Of a DNA stretch of 64,000 nt, positions 48,201 to 57,810 are shown one piece after another. The translations under genes and the position numbers were made by a program. Source of the DNA: Portulaca oleracea (lineage: Eukaryota > Streptophyta > Magnoliopsida > Caryophyllales > Portulacaceae); the NCBI GenBank assembly GCA_029582165.1, contig CM055877.1, forward strand, positions 6,377,855 to 6,441,854, written 5' to 3'. The notes beneath the pieces were generated by a model. That model was not told where the DNA came from, ran no database searches, and saw nothing but the letters and a program-made list of their open reading frames with translations. Position 1 is the stretch's first letter; every line of letters starts with the position of its first letter.

Positions 48201-48420
48201 CTGTATTTACTCGGTTAATTTGCAGACGGAAGCAGCAAAACCGATACTCGGAAAATACTACAAAGAACCGAAAAGATCACCGGGGCCGTTCCCGATTCAC
48301 CTAATAGAAAGCTTTCTTACAAGCCTGAGGATCAACCATTTTGTAAGTGACTCAGGAGACATTGTCTACTACCAAACCGATCCTCATCTTAGTGTTGATG
48401 GGGTGTCCAAGTCCATGTAA
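42258..48420 (+). CDS. FAD3: Omega-3 fatty acid desaturase, copy B (complete, 8 exons, 408 aa)
   Basis: Converts linoleoyl (18:2) to alpha-linolenoyl (18:3) groups on membrane lipids; an integral membrane di-iron enzyme. Exons: 42258-42631, 44894-44983, 45077-45143, 46165-46257, 46370-46555, 47371-47454, 48003-48140, 48226-48420. All GT-AG; the joined frame is open to TAA. Histidine boxes: HDCGH at residues 123-127 (its Cys codon is split by intron 1), HRTHH at 159-163 and HVVHH at 327-331. YLHHHGH lies at 281-287. Hydrophobic stretches occur near 83-120 and in exon 5. FAPPF-like N-terminal family motif is [20 protein letters not shown] (51-70). The first 50 residues are Ser/Pro then Glu/Lys rich, without a convincing plastid transit peptide, so an ER (FAD3) rather than plastid (FAD7/8) enzyme is inferred. 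Oddity: HHANHGH where HHQNHGH is usual. Intron 1 (2.3 kb) is swollen by three MITEs. The ATG at 42258 is chosen because a TATA box and CT-rich leader lie upstream. Confidence 0.95.
42673..42843. mobile_element. Stowaway-like MITE in intron 1 of copy B
   Basis: TACTTCCTCTGTTTCATATC at the left, AATAGGACGGAGTGAGTA at the right. It lies 41 bp after the 5' splice site. Confidence 0.75.
44224..44424. mobile_element. Stowaway-like MITE in intron 1 of copy B
   Basis: The left arm (AGTGTCAATTTAACTAAG, GATTACTCAC, ATAATGAGTTAC) is inverted at the right (GTAATTCATTGTAAT, GAGTAATCAAC, TTAATCAAATTGACA). Relative of 7881-8099, more diverged. Confidence 0.75.
44480..44715. mobile_element. Stowaway-like MITE in intron 1 of copy B
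   Basis: TATTCCATCGGTTC, then TATCTGTCATTTACAG at the left; a diverged inverse ending ACAAATGGAGTA at the right. Relative of 30038-30277. Confidence 0.65.
45701..45940 (+). repeat. Three tandem 80-bp repeats in intron 3 of copy B
   Basis: Units start ATTGTCATACCATAATTCTT at 45701, at about 45781 and at about 45862. Each has a CACGCAWGAAAATTCRTTTT-like middle. Diverged by about 10-20 percent by eye. Confidence 0.8.
47573..47733. mobile_element. Small MITE in intron 6 of copy B
   Basis: GACGAACTTTAGGTTTGAAT at the left and GTTCAAACCAACCTAACAAA, GAGCACAACC, TAA at the right, with GATAAGTT words inside. Probably the GGTTAGGTTAG family. Confidence 0.5.
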
Positions 48421-50773
48421 CTTTTTTTTACCTCACCATTTTATTGGACCTAAACTATTTCATTTAGTAACTGTCTAATAGTATTAGTATTACAATTAAA
48501 TTAGTTACCGTCATCGTCGGAAAAACAAAAAAAACCCTATTAAACTAGTTCGAAAATAATTTATATTTAGAGATAATTTATATTTAGAGTATTTTGAATG
48601 AAATGCAGTATGCTTCTATAGTATTTCTGTTGTTGTTGTTGTGTATTACAATTAAATTAGTTTTGTTCTCTCAATATACATGGACACACATGTACTTGTT
48701 AGCTATTCAAGTTGTGTTTTGAAATGTTTAATTTGACTCAATTATCAATCTCTGGAGACTAGATTATACTCCTTTATGTAAAATACACAATGTTCCAGCT
48801 CATTAAAATTTCACTGTTTCTTGTATTTGAAATATGGGTGAATTTGTATTATGTTTAGCGGTGTTTAAAATTTTAGTCTGGGTGTCCAATTTAATAGAAT
48901 ACAATCCAACTATTCATAAAAGAAATTAAATAGATTATTATATATTGGATATCTCTTTCAAATATATGCAATGATAGTTATTAGTGAACACACCTAACTT
49001 CAATGTCTGTATCCGTCACTGATTTGAAACACATTTTCTTGACAATTTATTATGTGAGCACATGGAGCGCATGATCCTACTAATTCTTGTATATAATTCT
49101 TAAATGTATTTTTATTATATATTCACTTTAATTTCTAAATGTCACACACATATACATTTCTAAATAATTTTTTTTATTTTATGATAGTTATTTATATATG
49201 TAGATTTAATAATTATGGCTCCCATGCCAAGAAGGAAAATGGAAAGTTTGTGTATTGATGAGAGTTGAACCATTGAGTTTATAGGGCTTGCATTTCATGT
49301 ATATAGAGGTATAAGCCCATATGTACATGGTGCTACTAAATGAAGATGGCCCATTTTTATTATGGACTAGGGTTTTAGGTATGTACCTTATAATAGCTGT
49401 TCAGCTGCCATATTTTGCCTACCCCAAATTATGAAATGAAAGTGACAATTTAATAATGCAATTGGACATTGATTTTTCAACTACTACCTAATGAAAATTG
49501 TGAACTAATTACTATATTGGGATAGTTGACAAATGCACTTATTGATTTATGAATTGTTGGTGAGTATGGTTGTCAAAAATATGGGTCCGGATAATTTGCG
49601 GGCTCGGTTAAGTTGGTTATTTTGTCAAAAATCTATGACCCTGTTAAATAAGCAATTTCCATTGTGACTACTATACGCAAACTCAGATATCTATCATCTG
49701 AATTGTATATATAGGCACATTTATAGTTTTGGTGTTGAAATGACTAAACATTGTCTGATTGTCCTGATGTTCAAATTATAGATAAAAGTAGTTTGAAAAC
49801 CAGCCAAGTTCGCTCACAATCCAAGTTTGGATATTATCTGATTGTCCAAAATGTTTGAAGCTGATTTTCTTCCAAAATTCGAACAGCCAGAACTCGATAC
49901 AACTAGCAGACTGGTCTTTTCAATTTTCTTCCGCTGAATGTAGTAGACTTGTGAAAACGAACTCACATGTAGAACCATGTTAACCATAAGGTTAAGTTGA
50001 TGGTTCAAGGCCCAATAAGAGTCTTGTCTTGTACTCTAACACATCATCTCAAACGAATGTCCTTTATGGTTTAATTAACATGGATGTTGTAGAGGCTCCC
50101 TTGACCTTACACAAATAAACATAAGGATTATTACTTACATTTGAACTTGAAACATCTTACTTAGTTTGACTTATATAACATGGAACCATCTCAAATTGTC
50201 AATCAAAAGTTAAGCTAAAGACTAAAGGTTGAATGATAGTCTTGTATTCTAACAACTTTCAATGACCCATAGAAAATTTGTAATTTCAATACTTATTGAT
50301 TCATATCATTTGATACTTAATGAATTATTATGCTTAACTTTTGTCTTTAGACTGTGTAAAAGTTTGGCGTGCCCACTAATCCTTCATCTGAAAGGTAATT
50401 AGCACTAAGTTTTACACAGACAAGTGCGATCCATCGATTCCATAATTTCTACTTATAGCAATTTTTTTTTTCCGCGATGTATATTGAACCTCTAATTACT
50501 AAAGAAAAGATATGTCCTTAAAGGCCAACACTAACCAAATTTTAATTAAATTCATCAATGCTCCATTGATCAAGAATGTCCTAACTCCAATATCTCCTGC
50601 CCTAATAAATAGTAACTGAGTAACATGCAGTATCCCAAAAAAGTCAAATAAGTAGGCACATCACCCATCTCAAGTCACATTCACTTGGTCAATGCATTGC
50701 TTCTACCAAGTACATTCACATTGAGCACCAAATACATATTGTCATAAACTCATAATATCCTATTCTCCTTTTA
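48421..50773. other. 3' flank of copy B and spacer
   Basis: Begins with the 3' UTR of the desaturase; I could not place a polyadenylation signal with confidence. Beyond about 48750 no gene, LTR or paired MITE ends are evident. A GGGTCCGG/GGGCTCGG patch near 49590 may be an eroded GGGTCGGGT element. Confidence 0.4.
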
Positions 50774-51210
50774 TACTATCTTCGTCTCATAATATTCTAT
50801 CACACTTCACCACACTTTACCATAATCATTATCAAAATATATTCTTACTTTACTCTCTCCTCACTTTTCTCTTCTACTTTTTACATTTTATCTCCTCAGT
50901 CCTCACTACCCCATCTACCACAACTCATCACAACGCACCACACTTCGCCACACTTTTTCAAATTTCACCGCACCACACCATTACCACACGAAGCCTAAGT
51001 GTTGTGTTGTATGAAAAGTTGTGAAATATTAATATTAAATTGTATGGATGCATGTCTTTCTCTCTCCTACTTTTTCTATCTTTGTATGAGAAAAACTAAT
51101 GGAAAAAGTAGTTAGTTGGAAAAAGTTGCATTGAAATTATAAAGTGACCAATATTATGGGACAAAAAAAAAATTAGTTAAAGTGACAACTATTTTGAGAC
51201 GAATGTAGTA
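50774..51210. mobile_element. Stowaway-like MITE carrying a CCACACC-rich insert
   Basis: TACTATCTTCGTCTCATAAT at the left and ATTTTGAGACGAATGTAGTA at the right. Between them, 50800-51000 has the CACCACA-rich texture of the Tourist family (ending CACACGAAGCCTAAG), suggesting a nested, eroded Tourist copy. Confidence 0.6.
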
Positions 51211-51288
51211 TTATGATATGATTATATATAGCATACAATAAGAGGAACATGTATATTTTACAATTTACATGATACTATGTTCTACTTA

Positions 51289-51691
51289 CAGTATGTTTGG
51301 ATTGGGGTTATAGGAGGAGAAGGAAGGGGAAATGAGGAGAATGATACTAAATAACCATATCTTCCCTTTATGAAAAAATAAGTAGGAGGGGAGGGGAGGG
51401 GGGGGGGAACTATTTACCTATGTTCCCTTCCGATTAACCCCCAATATGAGGGTTAATGGAGGGGAGCGAACTCATTATCCATTAAACAAAAAGAAAATAA
51501 CTTTATTAGTATAATAACTACTTCATTTTTCTCACCTCCCCCTCCTTTCCTCTCTTTTTTAATTCAAATACAACAATTAACCTTCTTAATTACCTCTCAT
51601 TCCCCTCCCATTTATAATCCAAACAAGATAGAAATAGATTCTCTTCCTTTCCCTCCCCCCTCCTCCCCCCCTCTAATAACCAAACAGACTG
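51289..51691. mobile_element. Tourist-like MITE with G-rich and C-rich arms
   Basis: CAGTATGTTTGGATTGGGG at the left and CTAATAACCAAACAGACTG at the right, flanked by TTA (51286-51288, 51692-51694). GGGGAGGGGAGGGGGGGGGG and its inverse CCCTCCCCCCTCC form long complementary arms. Confidence 0.8.
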
Positions 51692-51914
51692 TTAAAGAGC
51701 TTTTGCAGGACTTGCAGCGCCATTTGGTCCTCATTGCTAATTGAGCAACACCGGTGAATATTTTTTTAGGAAAATCACGAGTAAATCATTAAAATATGCA
51801 ATTATTTTATGTTATTTGTAACACCCCAAATATGTGGTAAAGTGTGGCTTAAAAGGATTGAAATGACTACTCACATCACCAAGGTGCACCTTATTTTATG
51901 ATGGCTCATCCGTT

Positions 51915-51979
51915 GGGAACTCCTCAGTTAAGCGTGCTTGGCTGGGAGTAGTCCAAGGATAGGTGACCTCCTGGGAAGT
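51915..51979 (+). repeat. 5S rRNA-derived segment in the Cassandra 5' LTR
   Basis: Carries CAGTTAAGCGTGCTTGG (5S box A), the intermediate part GAGTAGTCCAAGGAT, and GGTGACCTCCTGGGAAGT (box C region with one change). It lacks a recognisable 5' third of 5S and is not a 5S rRNA gene, but the internal RNA polymerase III promoter is largely conserved. Confidence 0.9.
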
Positions 51980-52320
51980 TTTCCCGGACAGCGTATGATC
52001 GAGGATGAAGCATGCTAGAAATACTCGTGGTGATTTGTGGGGCCGGTCAACGATCCTTGAAGCAGTTATCGGTAATATCCGCGACCCGGGAGGGGGCCGG
52101 GGCGTTACAGATGGTATTAGAGCTGACCCGCGACCGTGAGTTGCACCAGTGAACGGGAGTGACATGGGCAGTCACCTAGCGGGGGAAAGATTCTGGATTG
52201 GACTGTGGCACAACGAGGACATTGTGCGCTTAAGTGGGGGTGAATGTAATACCCCAATTATGTGGTTTAAGTGTGGTTTAAAAGGATTGAAATGACTACT
52301 CATATCACCAAGGTGCTTCA

Positions 52321-52385
52321 ATGAACTCTTCAGTTAAGCGTGCTTGGCTGGGAGTAGTCCAAGAATGGGTGACCTCCTGAGAAGT
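52321..52385 (+). repeat. 5S rRNA-derived segment in the Cassandra 3' LTR
   Basis: Same as the 5' LTR copy with a few differences; here GGATGGGTGACC of true 5S is AGAATGGGTGACC. Confidence 0.9.
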
Positions 52386-52681
52386 TTTCCCGGGCAGCGT
52401 GTGAACGAGGACGAAGCACGCCAGAAATACTCGTGGTGATTTGTGGGGCCAGTCAACGATCCTTGAAGCAGTTATCGGTAATGTCCGCGATCCGGGAAAG
52501 GGCCGGGGTGTTACATTATTTTATTTTTAAAATTGTTGATGTTTTCAGAAAATGATGACGTACAAGTTGTTTGAAATTTTAGGAAAATATTTTAGGGGAA
52601 ATTTCCTTGGAAATCTCTCGGACTTTCTACGAGGTTTGAGAGAGCCTCAAAAAGTTCGAAGTCTCGGATCGAAGAGATTAA

Positions 52682-53034
52682 GGCCATGCTCTTTTGTCAA
52701 ATTAGGTTCATGTTAGATTAGTTAAATTAAGATAAGTTAGGATAGGATCTGACAAGAAATGATAGAATATGATGAGTTTAAATTACGTTAGTTGTTGGAT
52801 TGAAATATTTTATTAATAAAATTTGAATAATTTGGGAAAATAAATGAAAAAGTTATATGTGTTGGAAAAAGTGGATTGATTTGAGATTATTATTTGAATT
52901 TCTTTTTTATTTAAAAGTTATTTTTTATTTTGGTGTTTTTTAGGGAGTAGAGTTAAGTTAGGTTAGGTAAAGTAAGGATAAGTTAAGTTAGGTTAGGTTA
53001 GGCTAGTTAGGTTTAACCCAATTAAAGAATATAA
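52682..53034. mobile_element. Tourist-like MITE of the GGTTAGGTTAG family
   Basis: GGCCATGCTCTTTTGTCAAA at the left after TAA; ACCCAATTAAAGAATATAAT at the right before TTA. Interior GTTAGG words shared with 12842-13175. Confidence 0.65.
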
Positions 53035-53268
53035 TTTAAAAGGATTTTTGTCACATTGAGTGAGAAAATTCAGAGAGCAGGAGAGAAAGAGCGGGAAAAG
53101 ATGGTTTTTCGGCTTCCATATCTAGGTTTAAGCATGACAATCGACTACAACAGAGTACGAACAATCCAAGGCTGATTAATCATGGAGAAATTTTCTAAGA
53201 AAATTCGTCACTATGATTCGTCATCATCATTGTTTGATTACGAGGATGAGAAGGAGTTGCTGTCGTCA

Positions 53269-53890
53269 TTTTTTTTCGATTATTAATAGTTAAAAGGCTT
53301 AAAAGTTCATAAATACAGCAAGACGCAAACAAACAACACACAAACCACCACCAAAAGAAAAAAGGTTATAACCAAACTGCTAATAAGTAACGCATAAAAG
53401 ACTTTTACAAGCAGCACAACTAAACGAAACCATTACACCATAAAAATGATGCAAGATCAATGAAATCAGCTTGATGGGTCATCGAGGACTCGCGCGCCTA
53501 TAGCGTTGCCAATAATCACACCCCTTCGGTCAACCTCAGCTTCGATATCATCAAGACTATCATTTTCAGACATGTTCGCACGTCTATTCATCCTAACCTT
53601 CTAACCATCCTTTTGACCGCGAGCAGCTATACAAGTTGTTTCTCTGACAAGCAGCCACTTAGATTTCATCAACATGTTTAATTTTCTCTTACTTCTGTCT
53701 TTACCCTTCAAGGCCTCAAGGATGGAATCTTCAATATCTGCAAATAAGTCATGCTCAGCCAAACCATCAAAAGATTCAATCGAGTTACTAAGAGTGCGGT
53801 CACTGTCAGAGTCGGCCTCCGGAACCCTCACGATCACCCGATTGTTTTTGCAACCACTCAAGAGGGCATCATTCAAACCCATATTTATTG
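53269..53890 (-). pseudogene. Poly(A)-tailed retroposon with an unrecognised acidic ORF
   Basis: Minus strand. An open frame from 53882 to a TAG at 53601 (93 codons) begins MGLNDALLSGCKNNRV and continues in the same frame past the stop to a TGA near 53473 (ending ARVLDDPSS). The product is Ser/Asp/Glu-rich in the middle (PEADSDSDRTLSNSIESFDG), followed by a basic patch (KGKDRSKRKLNMLMKSKW). I recognise no domain. It is followed by a 3' UTR-like region and an A-run (53269-53276 on plus). The last 40 bases resemble 14762-14800, so both probably belong to one LINE-type family. It may be a LINE ORF fragment or a captured host sequence. Confidence 0.55.
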
Positions 53891-54101
53891 CCTATTTCGA
53901 AGTGTATAAATAGTTCACATGGTTCTCGGCGGAGATGTTGCATTTCTCGTCTGGATTAATGTTAGTTCGCTGGGTTGGGAAGATTGAATGGATTGTGAGC
54001 CTAATTAAGAGTAATGTGTGACTTGTTTTGATTGAAGCCTTGGTGATTATTCTTGGTGATGACTCATACCTATATTTTGATCAGCATTTTTAGCCTAGTA
54101 A

Positions 54102-54364
54102 CCATGTTCTTTTATATGACTGATTGCAGTATGACACAGTGCGATGTGGTGGAATTTGGTGGGTTTGGAAAAGTTCTGGTGGGTTGTGATAAGTTGTGGT
54201 GGATTTTGTTTTTAATAATTGTCAATTGTGTTGATAAATGTGAAAAAGTTGATTGTGGTAGGTTGTGGTAAATTGTGGTGGATGAATATGTTGTGGTGGG
54301 TTGTGACAAGGTGCGATGTGTTGTGACGCCACAGTCAACCAGCCGTATAAAAAAAAACAGAAAC
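54102..54364. mobile_element. Tourist-like MITE, diverged
   Basis: CCATGTTCTTTTATATGACTG at the left, CAGCCGTATAAAAAAAAACA at the right, TAA on both sides. Interior GGTGGGTTGTG words, i.e. the inverse orientation of the CCACAA-rich copies. Confidence 0.7.
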
Positions 54365-54506
54365 TAAATTTCCATTAACCTTCTCATTTATGTTAGTTAA
54401 TTACTTTCGTTTGAAAGTATCAAAACTACCAAGTCCCTTGGAATTTTTGGAGGAAAGATTTATTATTTCAAAGGGTTGACCATTCTCCTTGAACCGTTTT
54501 GATAAC

Positions 54507-55386
54507 TAGACCTGTCAATACGTGCGGGCGGGCGGGCGGGTTACGGGTCGGTCATATATCGAGTTCGGGTAAATACGAGTCGGGTGTATTTCGGGTTCGG
54601 GTAAATACGGGTCGGGTATATTCCGGTTTCAGGCGGTTTGGGTCGGGTTTACGGGTCATGACCGCTCTTTTCCTCAGTCACTTACAACTAATAAAATTGA
54701 TTATAATTGGTCAAAGACACATGTGTAATGTACCATTCCATTCCAAGTTCGACCACCACGATATGTCATAGTTGTATAGACATATTACTATACACCCAAA
54801 AGACAAAATTTGGCAATCTTCAAGTCTACAAGTATTATGCGGTTTACGTCAACAATCCACGAATAACAATACTTATGAAATATATAGGGTTTTGGGATGC
54901 TAATATACTGAACTTTTAGGGTATTGGACAATAATGCACTGAACTTTGACATTTGACAATAATACACTATTTTACTAAAAGAGAGGAGAGCGGCGAGACT
55001 GCAGGAGTTAGAGGATTCACTGAAAGAAAGAGTGAGTGAGTGACAGTGTTAGGGTTTTGTTTTGGTCATTTGTTATTTGATTATTTCATTTGTATGTCTC
55101 TCTCTACGCATAACTTTCCAAAGTCACCCAATATTTTACTTTTGGGTCTTATTTTTCATGAAATGGACCTATTTTTTTCACAGGGCCAAAATAGACAAAA
55201 CACTTAAAATTAAAGTGTCTGATCCAACGGGTCGACCCAAACCTGACCCGACCTGACCCGTTGTTTACCGGGTTCTTTGGGTCGGGTCATTTTCGGGTCC
55301 CGGATCGGAATTTCGTGTTCAAAACCCAATTTTTGCGGGTCGGTTTGGGTTGGGTTTCCGGATCGGTGCGAGAATTGTCAGGTCTA
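54507..55386. mobile_element. Foldback element with GGGTCGGGT repeats
   Basis: TAGACCTGTCAATACGTGCG at the left and GAGAATTGTCAGGTCTA at the right. (GGGC)n and GGGTCGGGT repeats lie near both ends. 54507-54790 is homologous to 23257-23540. 54895-54970 contains the CTGAACTTTTAGGGTATTGG motif of the foldback at 12345. Confidence 0.7.
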
Positions 55387-55389
55387 TTG

Positions 55390-55668
55390 ATAACAGTAAG
55401 ATTGTCACCTCAATAATAATATAATATTCTTAAACCCTATATCTTATATTACTTTGACACCACCTATGAGAGCCCTAACTTTTGCCACCATGACTGAAAT
55501 ATCTTCGTAATTATATATTCGACTCACTTATTAAACTTTAAACTAAACTCAACATGTTGATCCTCATAAATGGTGTGCTTTGTAGTTTCACGTAAAAGAC
55601 CTTTTCTAATCCCTTGAGAAATTTATTATCGACTTTGTGATGGAAATAGATAATAAATTCTTTTCACT
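55390..55668. other. Spacer without supported genes
   Basis: No recognisable product or terminal repeats. Confidence 0.35.
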
Positions 55669-55670
55669 TA

Positions 55671-56574
55671 GAGTGCGTTTGGTTGGTCAATAATTTCGGG
55701 GAAATGATCAATTTTCTTAGGTTGATTTAATTTTTCCAATATTTGGATGTGAGTTGACCATAAGAAAAATTTCACGGCGGGCCCACTATTTTCTCCATTT
55801 TCCTATGGAAAATTTCCCTTAGAGGGGTTTAGGGAAATTTTTCTCATGGAAAACTTCCCATGGGTCTCTGGGATTTATACCAAATGCTCCCTTTAAAAAA
55901 AAAAGGCTTTTGGCTCCAAATAATTCATACTGTGGTTTTTGTGTATGGGAATAATCCAAAATGACTTTTCGAGTAATGATGTCCTATACTTTTATCTTAT
56001 TTTCTCAAAGCAAAATGTTAATATTTTCCAACGAAGAAAAAATGACATAACCAGTGAAGAAACTGAATTTTTGGCCAATGAGAGTCTCCCCCCCTCCCCC
56101 CCCACAATAGCATGTAGTCCGGTGGCTACGTCATATTTCCTTTACCAGAAAATGCAATATTAAGCTATGAGAAAATAAGATAAAAATATTGACTATCATT
56201 AATTGAAAAATTACTTTAAATTATTCCTAATCACAAGACCCTCGATACGGATTCTTTGGAGCCAAAAACCAAAAAAAAAAAAAACATTCTGACCAACTTT
56301 TGCATGAATAAAACTATCCCTAAAAGTGTTTGATAGGAACCCCAGTGAAATTTTTTCCGGGGAAAATTTCTCATGGGAAGTTTTCCATGGGAAAAATTTC
56401 CCTAGGAAAAATTTCCTTTAGCCCCTCTAAGGAAAATTTTTCATAGAAAAATTGAGAAAATGGTGGGCCTATCATAAAAACTTTTCCGAAATCAACCCGC
56501 ATTCAAACATGGGAAAATAAGTCAACCCAGGAAAATTGATCATTTCCCAAAGTGAATGACCAACCAAACACACC
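55671..56574. mobile_element. Tourist-type foldback MITE with a nested insertion
   Basis: GAGTGCGTTTGGTTGGTCAA at the left and TGACCAACCAAACACACC at the right; same family as 35319-35732. TTA precedes it (55668-55670). A second element of about 440 bp sits in the middle. Confidence 0.8.
55888..56335. mobile_element. Nested element inside the MITE
   Basis: AAAGGCTTTTGGCTCCAAA at the left and TTTGGAGCCAAAAACC at the right, with A-runs outside both arms. Exact ends uncertain. The host MITE resumes at GTGTTTGATAGGAACCCC. Confidence 0.6.
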
Positions 56575-56970
56575 GTAAATGAAATTTCTTGACATTCTTT
56601 TCACGCCATGGTATCAACATTTAGGATCTCTAAACCATTTTTCTCCTTAGAGTTCTCAAATAGGGATTCATTAAGTTGAGTACCACAACCGTATAGTTCG
56701 CCATCAAATGATCAACCATTTCCAACGCGTTGAACCCATTTCTTCCCGTGTGAACTTACTTACTCGTTACTAGTACTCCTATGCAATTGAATCATCTTGC
56801 ATTACTCGTGGAAATGACACGTTGGTCTTGTCACTTTTCTTCATGTTCATCGGATAGCAAGATCAAGCTCTACTATCCAGGGGCGATAAGTTATAACTGC
56901 GGAAAAGTCCTAACAATTTTTTGTGAGGCTGAATGAAAAAGCCCTCGTGGATTTTCAAGAACGAATGTTT
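56575..56970. other. Spacer before the large copia element
   Basis: Less AT-rich than average, no intact frame. It may be a weathered retroelement fragment, but I could not assign it. Confidence 0.35.
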
Positions 56971-57797
56971 TGTTGGGAATGTCCCGACAATGTTCGATGT
57001 ACACGGAGATTAAACCAAAGTAATATAGTGATTATAAGTCTTGCTAGAGACCTCTATAATTAGTAATTGAATATGTTTAATTACAACTATATTATTTGGT
57101 CCTACTGGGTCACACAAGTCAGTGCCCTGGAACAATGTATGTAACCTAAATGATATTGTATCAAGTTTAGAAAAGTTGGAAACTGATTTCTGTGAGAAAT
57201 CAGCCCAACACGGACCGAATTGGGCTCAACACGGTCCGTGTTGAGACAGCACGATCTGTGGTGTCCATGGGCCGAATATTTGGACTCTCTGGAGTCCAAC
57301 ACGGACCGTGTTGTTTCAACACGGACCGTGTTGGGCCCAGAAAACGCGCCGTTGTCTTTTTCGGCCCTTTAGGGTTTTGAACCCTTTCCCTAGGTTTTCT
57401 AAACACTATATAAAGGGGTCTCTGGGAGACATTATTCCACACCAACTGCCTTCGACTCTTAGAGAGATACCAGGGTGATTTCCTGAGTTCCTCTCTCCTT
57501 TTGCAGTTCTAGTTTCAGAAGCTGTCGGTTTCTGAAGCGATCTCTATACATCTTAGATTGAGATTCGTCTCGATCGGGTCGATCTAGCAATCGGGTTTCC
57601 GGAGTGCTGCGTAGATTTTTCAGTAGAGGGTTTCAACGTTAGAATCTGGAAGGTCAACCTCTTCTTCAGCAGGAATTAGCGATCAGGTATAATTACTAAA
57701 GCCTCTGCAGTTGTTTTGATTAATTGTTTATAACTGTTATAATATTCCGCCGATTAATCTGTATCTGTTTAGGAAATAGATAACCTAAAACCTAACA
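56971..57797 (+). repeat. 5' LTR of the copia element
   Basis: 827 bp, TGTTGGGAATG to ACCTAACA. A TATA box (CACTATATAAAGGGG, about 57404-57417) precedes the likely transcription start. 57206-57333 is a cluster of palindromes (see next entry). The (TGGTATCAGAGC) primer site begins 2 bp after the LTR end. Confidence 0.85.
57206..57333. repeat. Cluster of CAACACGGACCGTGTTG palindromes in the LTR
   Basis: 17-bp palindromes with 8-bp arms around one A/T: 57227-57243 (T centre), 57297-57313 and 57317-57333 (A centre). There is a half-preserved copy at 57206-57222 and a diverged one near 57246-57262. A further perfect copy is in the leader at 58852-58868. All LTR copies lie upstream of the TATA box. 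Confidence 0.9.
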
Positions 57798-57798
57798 G

Positions 57799-57810
57799 TG
57801 GTATCAGAGC
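57799..57810 (+). other. Primer binding site
   Basis: TGGTATCAGAGC, complementary to the 3' end of initiator methionine tRNA; standard for plant copia elements. Confidence 0.95.

Larger units (their letters stand above)
51817..52515 (+). mobile_element. Complete Cassandra retrotransposon (5S rRNA-bearing TRIM)
   Basis: Two LTRs, 51817-52109 and 52245-52515, start TGTAACACCCC / TGTAATACCCC and end GGGGCGTTACA / GGGGTGTTACA. The exact 5-bp duplication TTATT flanks it (51812-51816, 52516-52520). The primer binding site is TGGTATTAGAGC (52112-52123). A purine run (AAGTGGGGGTGAA, about 52232-52244) precedes the 3' LTR. The 135-bp interior has no coding. Each LTR carries the 3' two-thirds of a 5S rRNA gene. 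These features define the Cassandra family of plant TRIMs. Confidence 0.95.

Noticed and set aside
51915..51979. 5S rRNA gene
   Set aside because: Only the 3' part of 5S is present, twice, each inside a Cassandra LTR.
57192..57445. Short frames with repeated NTDRVGP-type peptides
   Set aside because: By-product of the palindrome cluster in the copia LTR.
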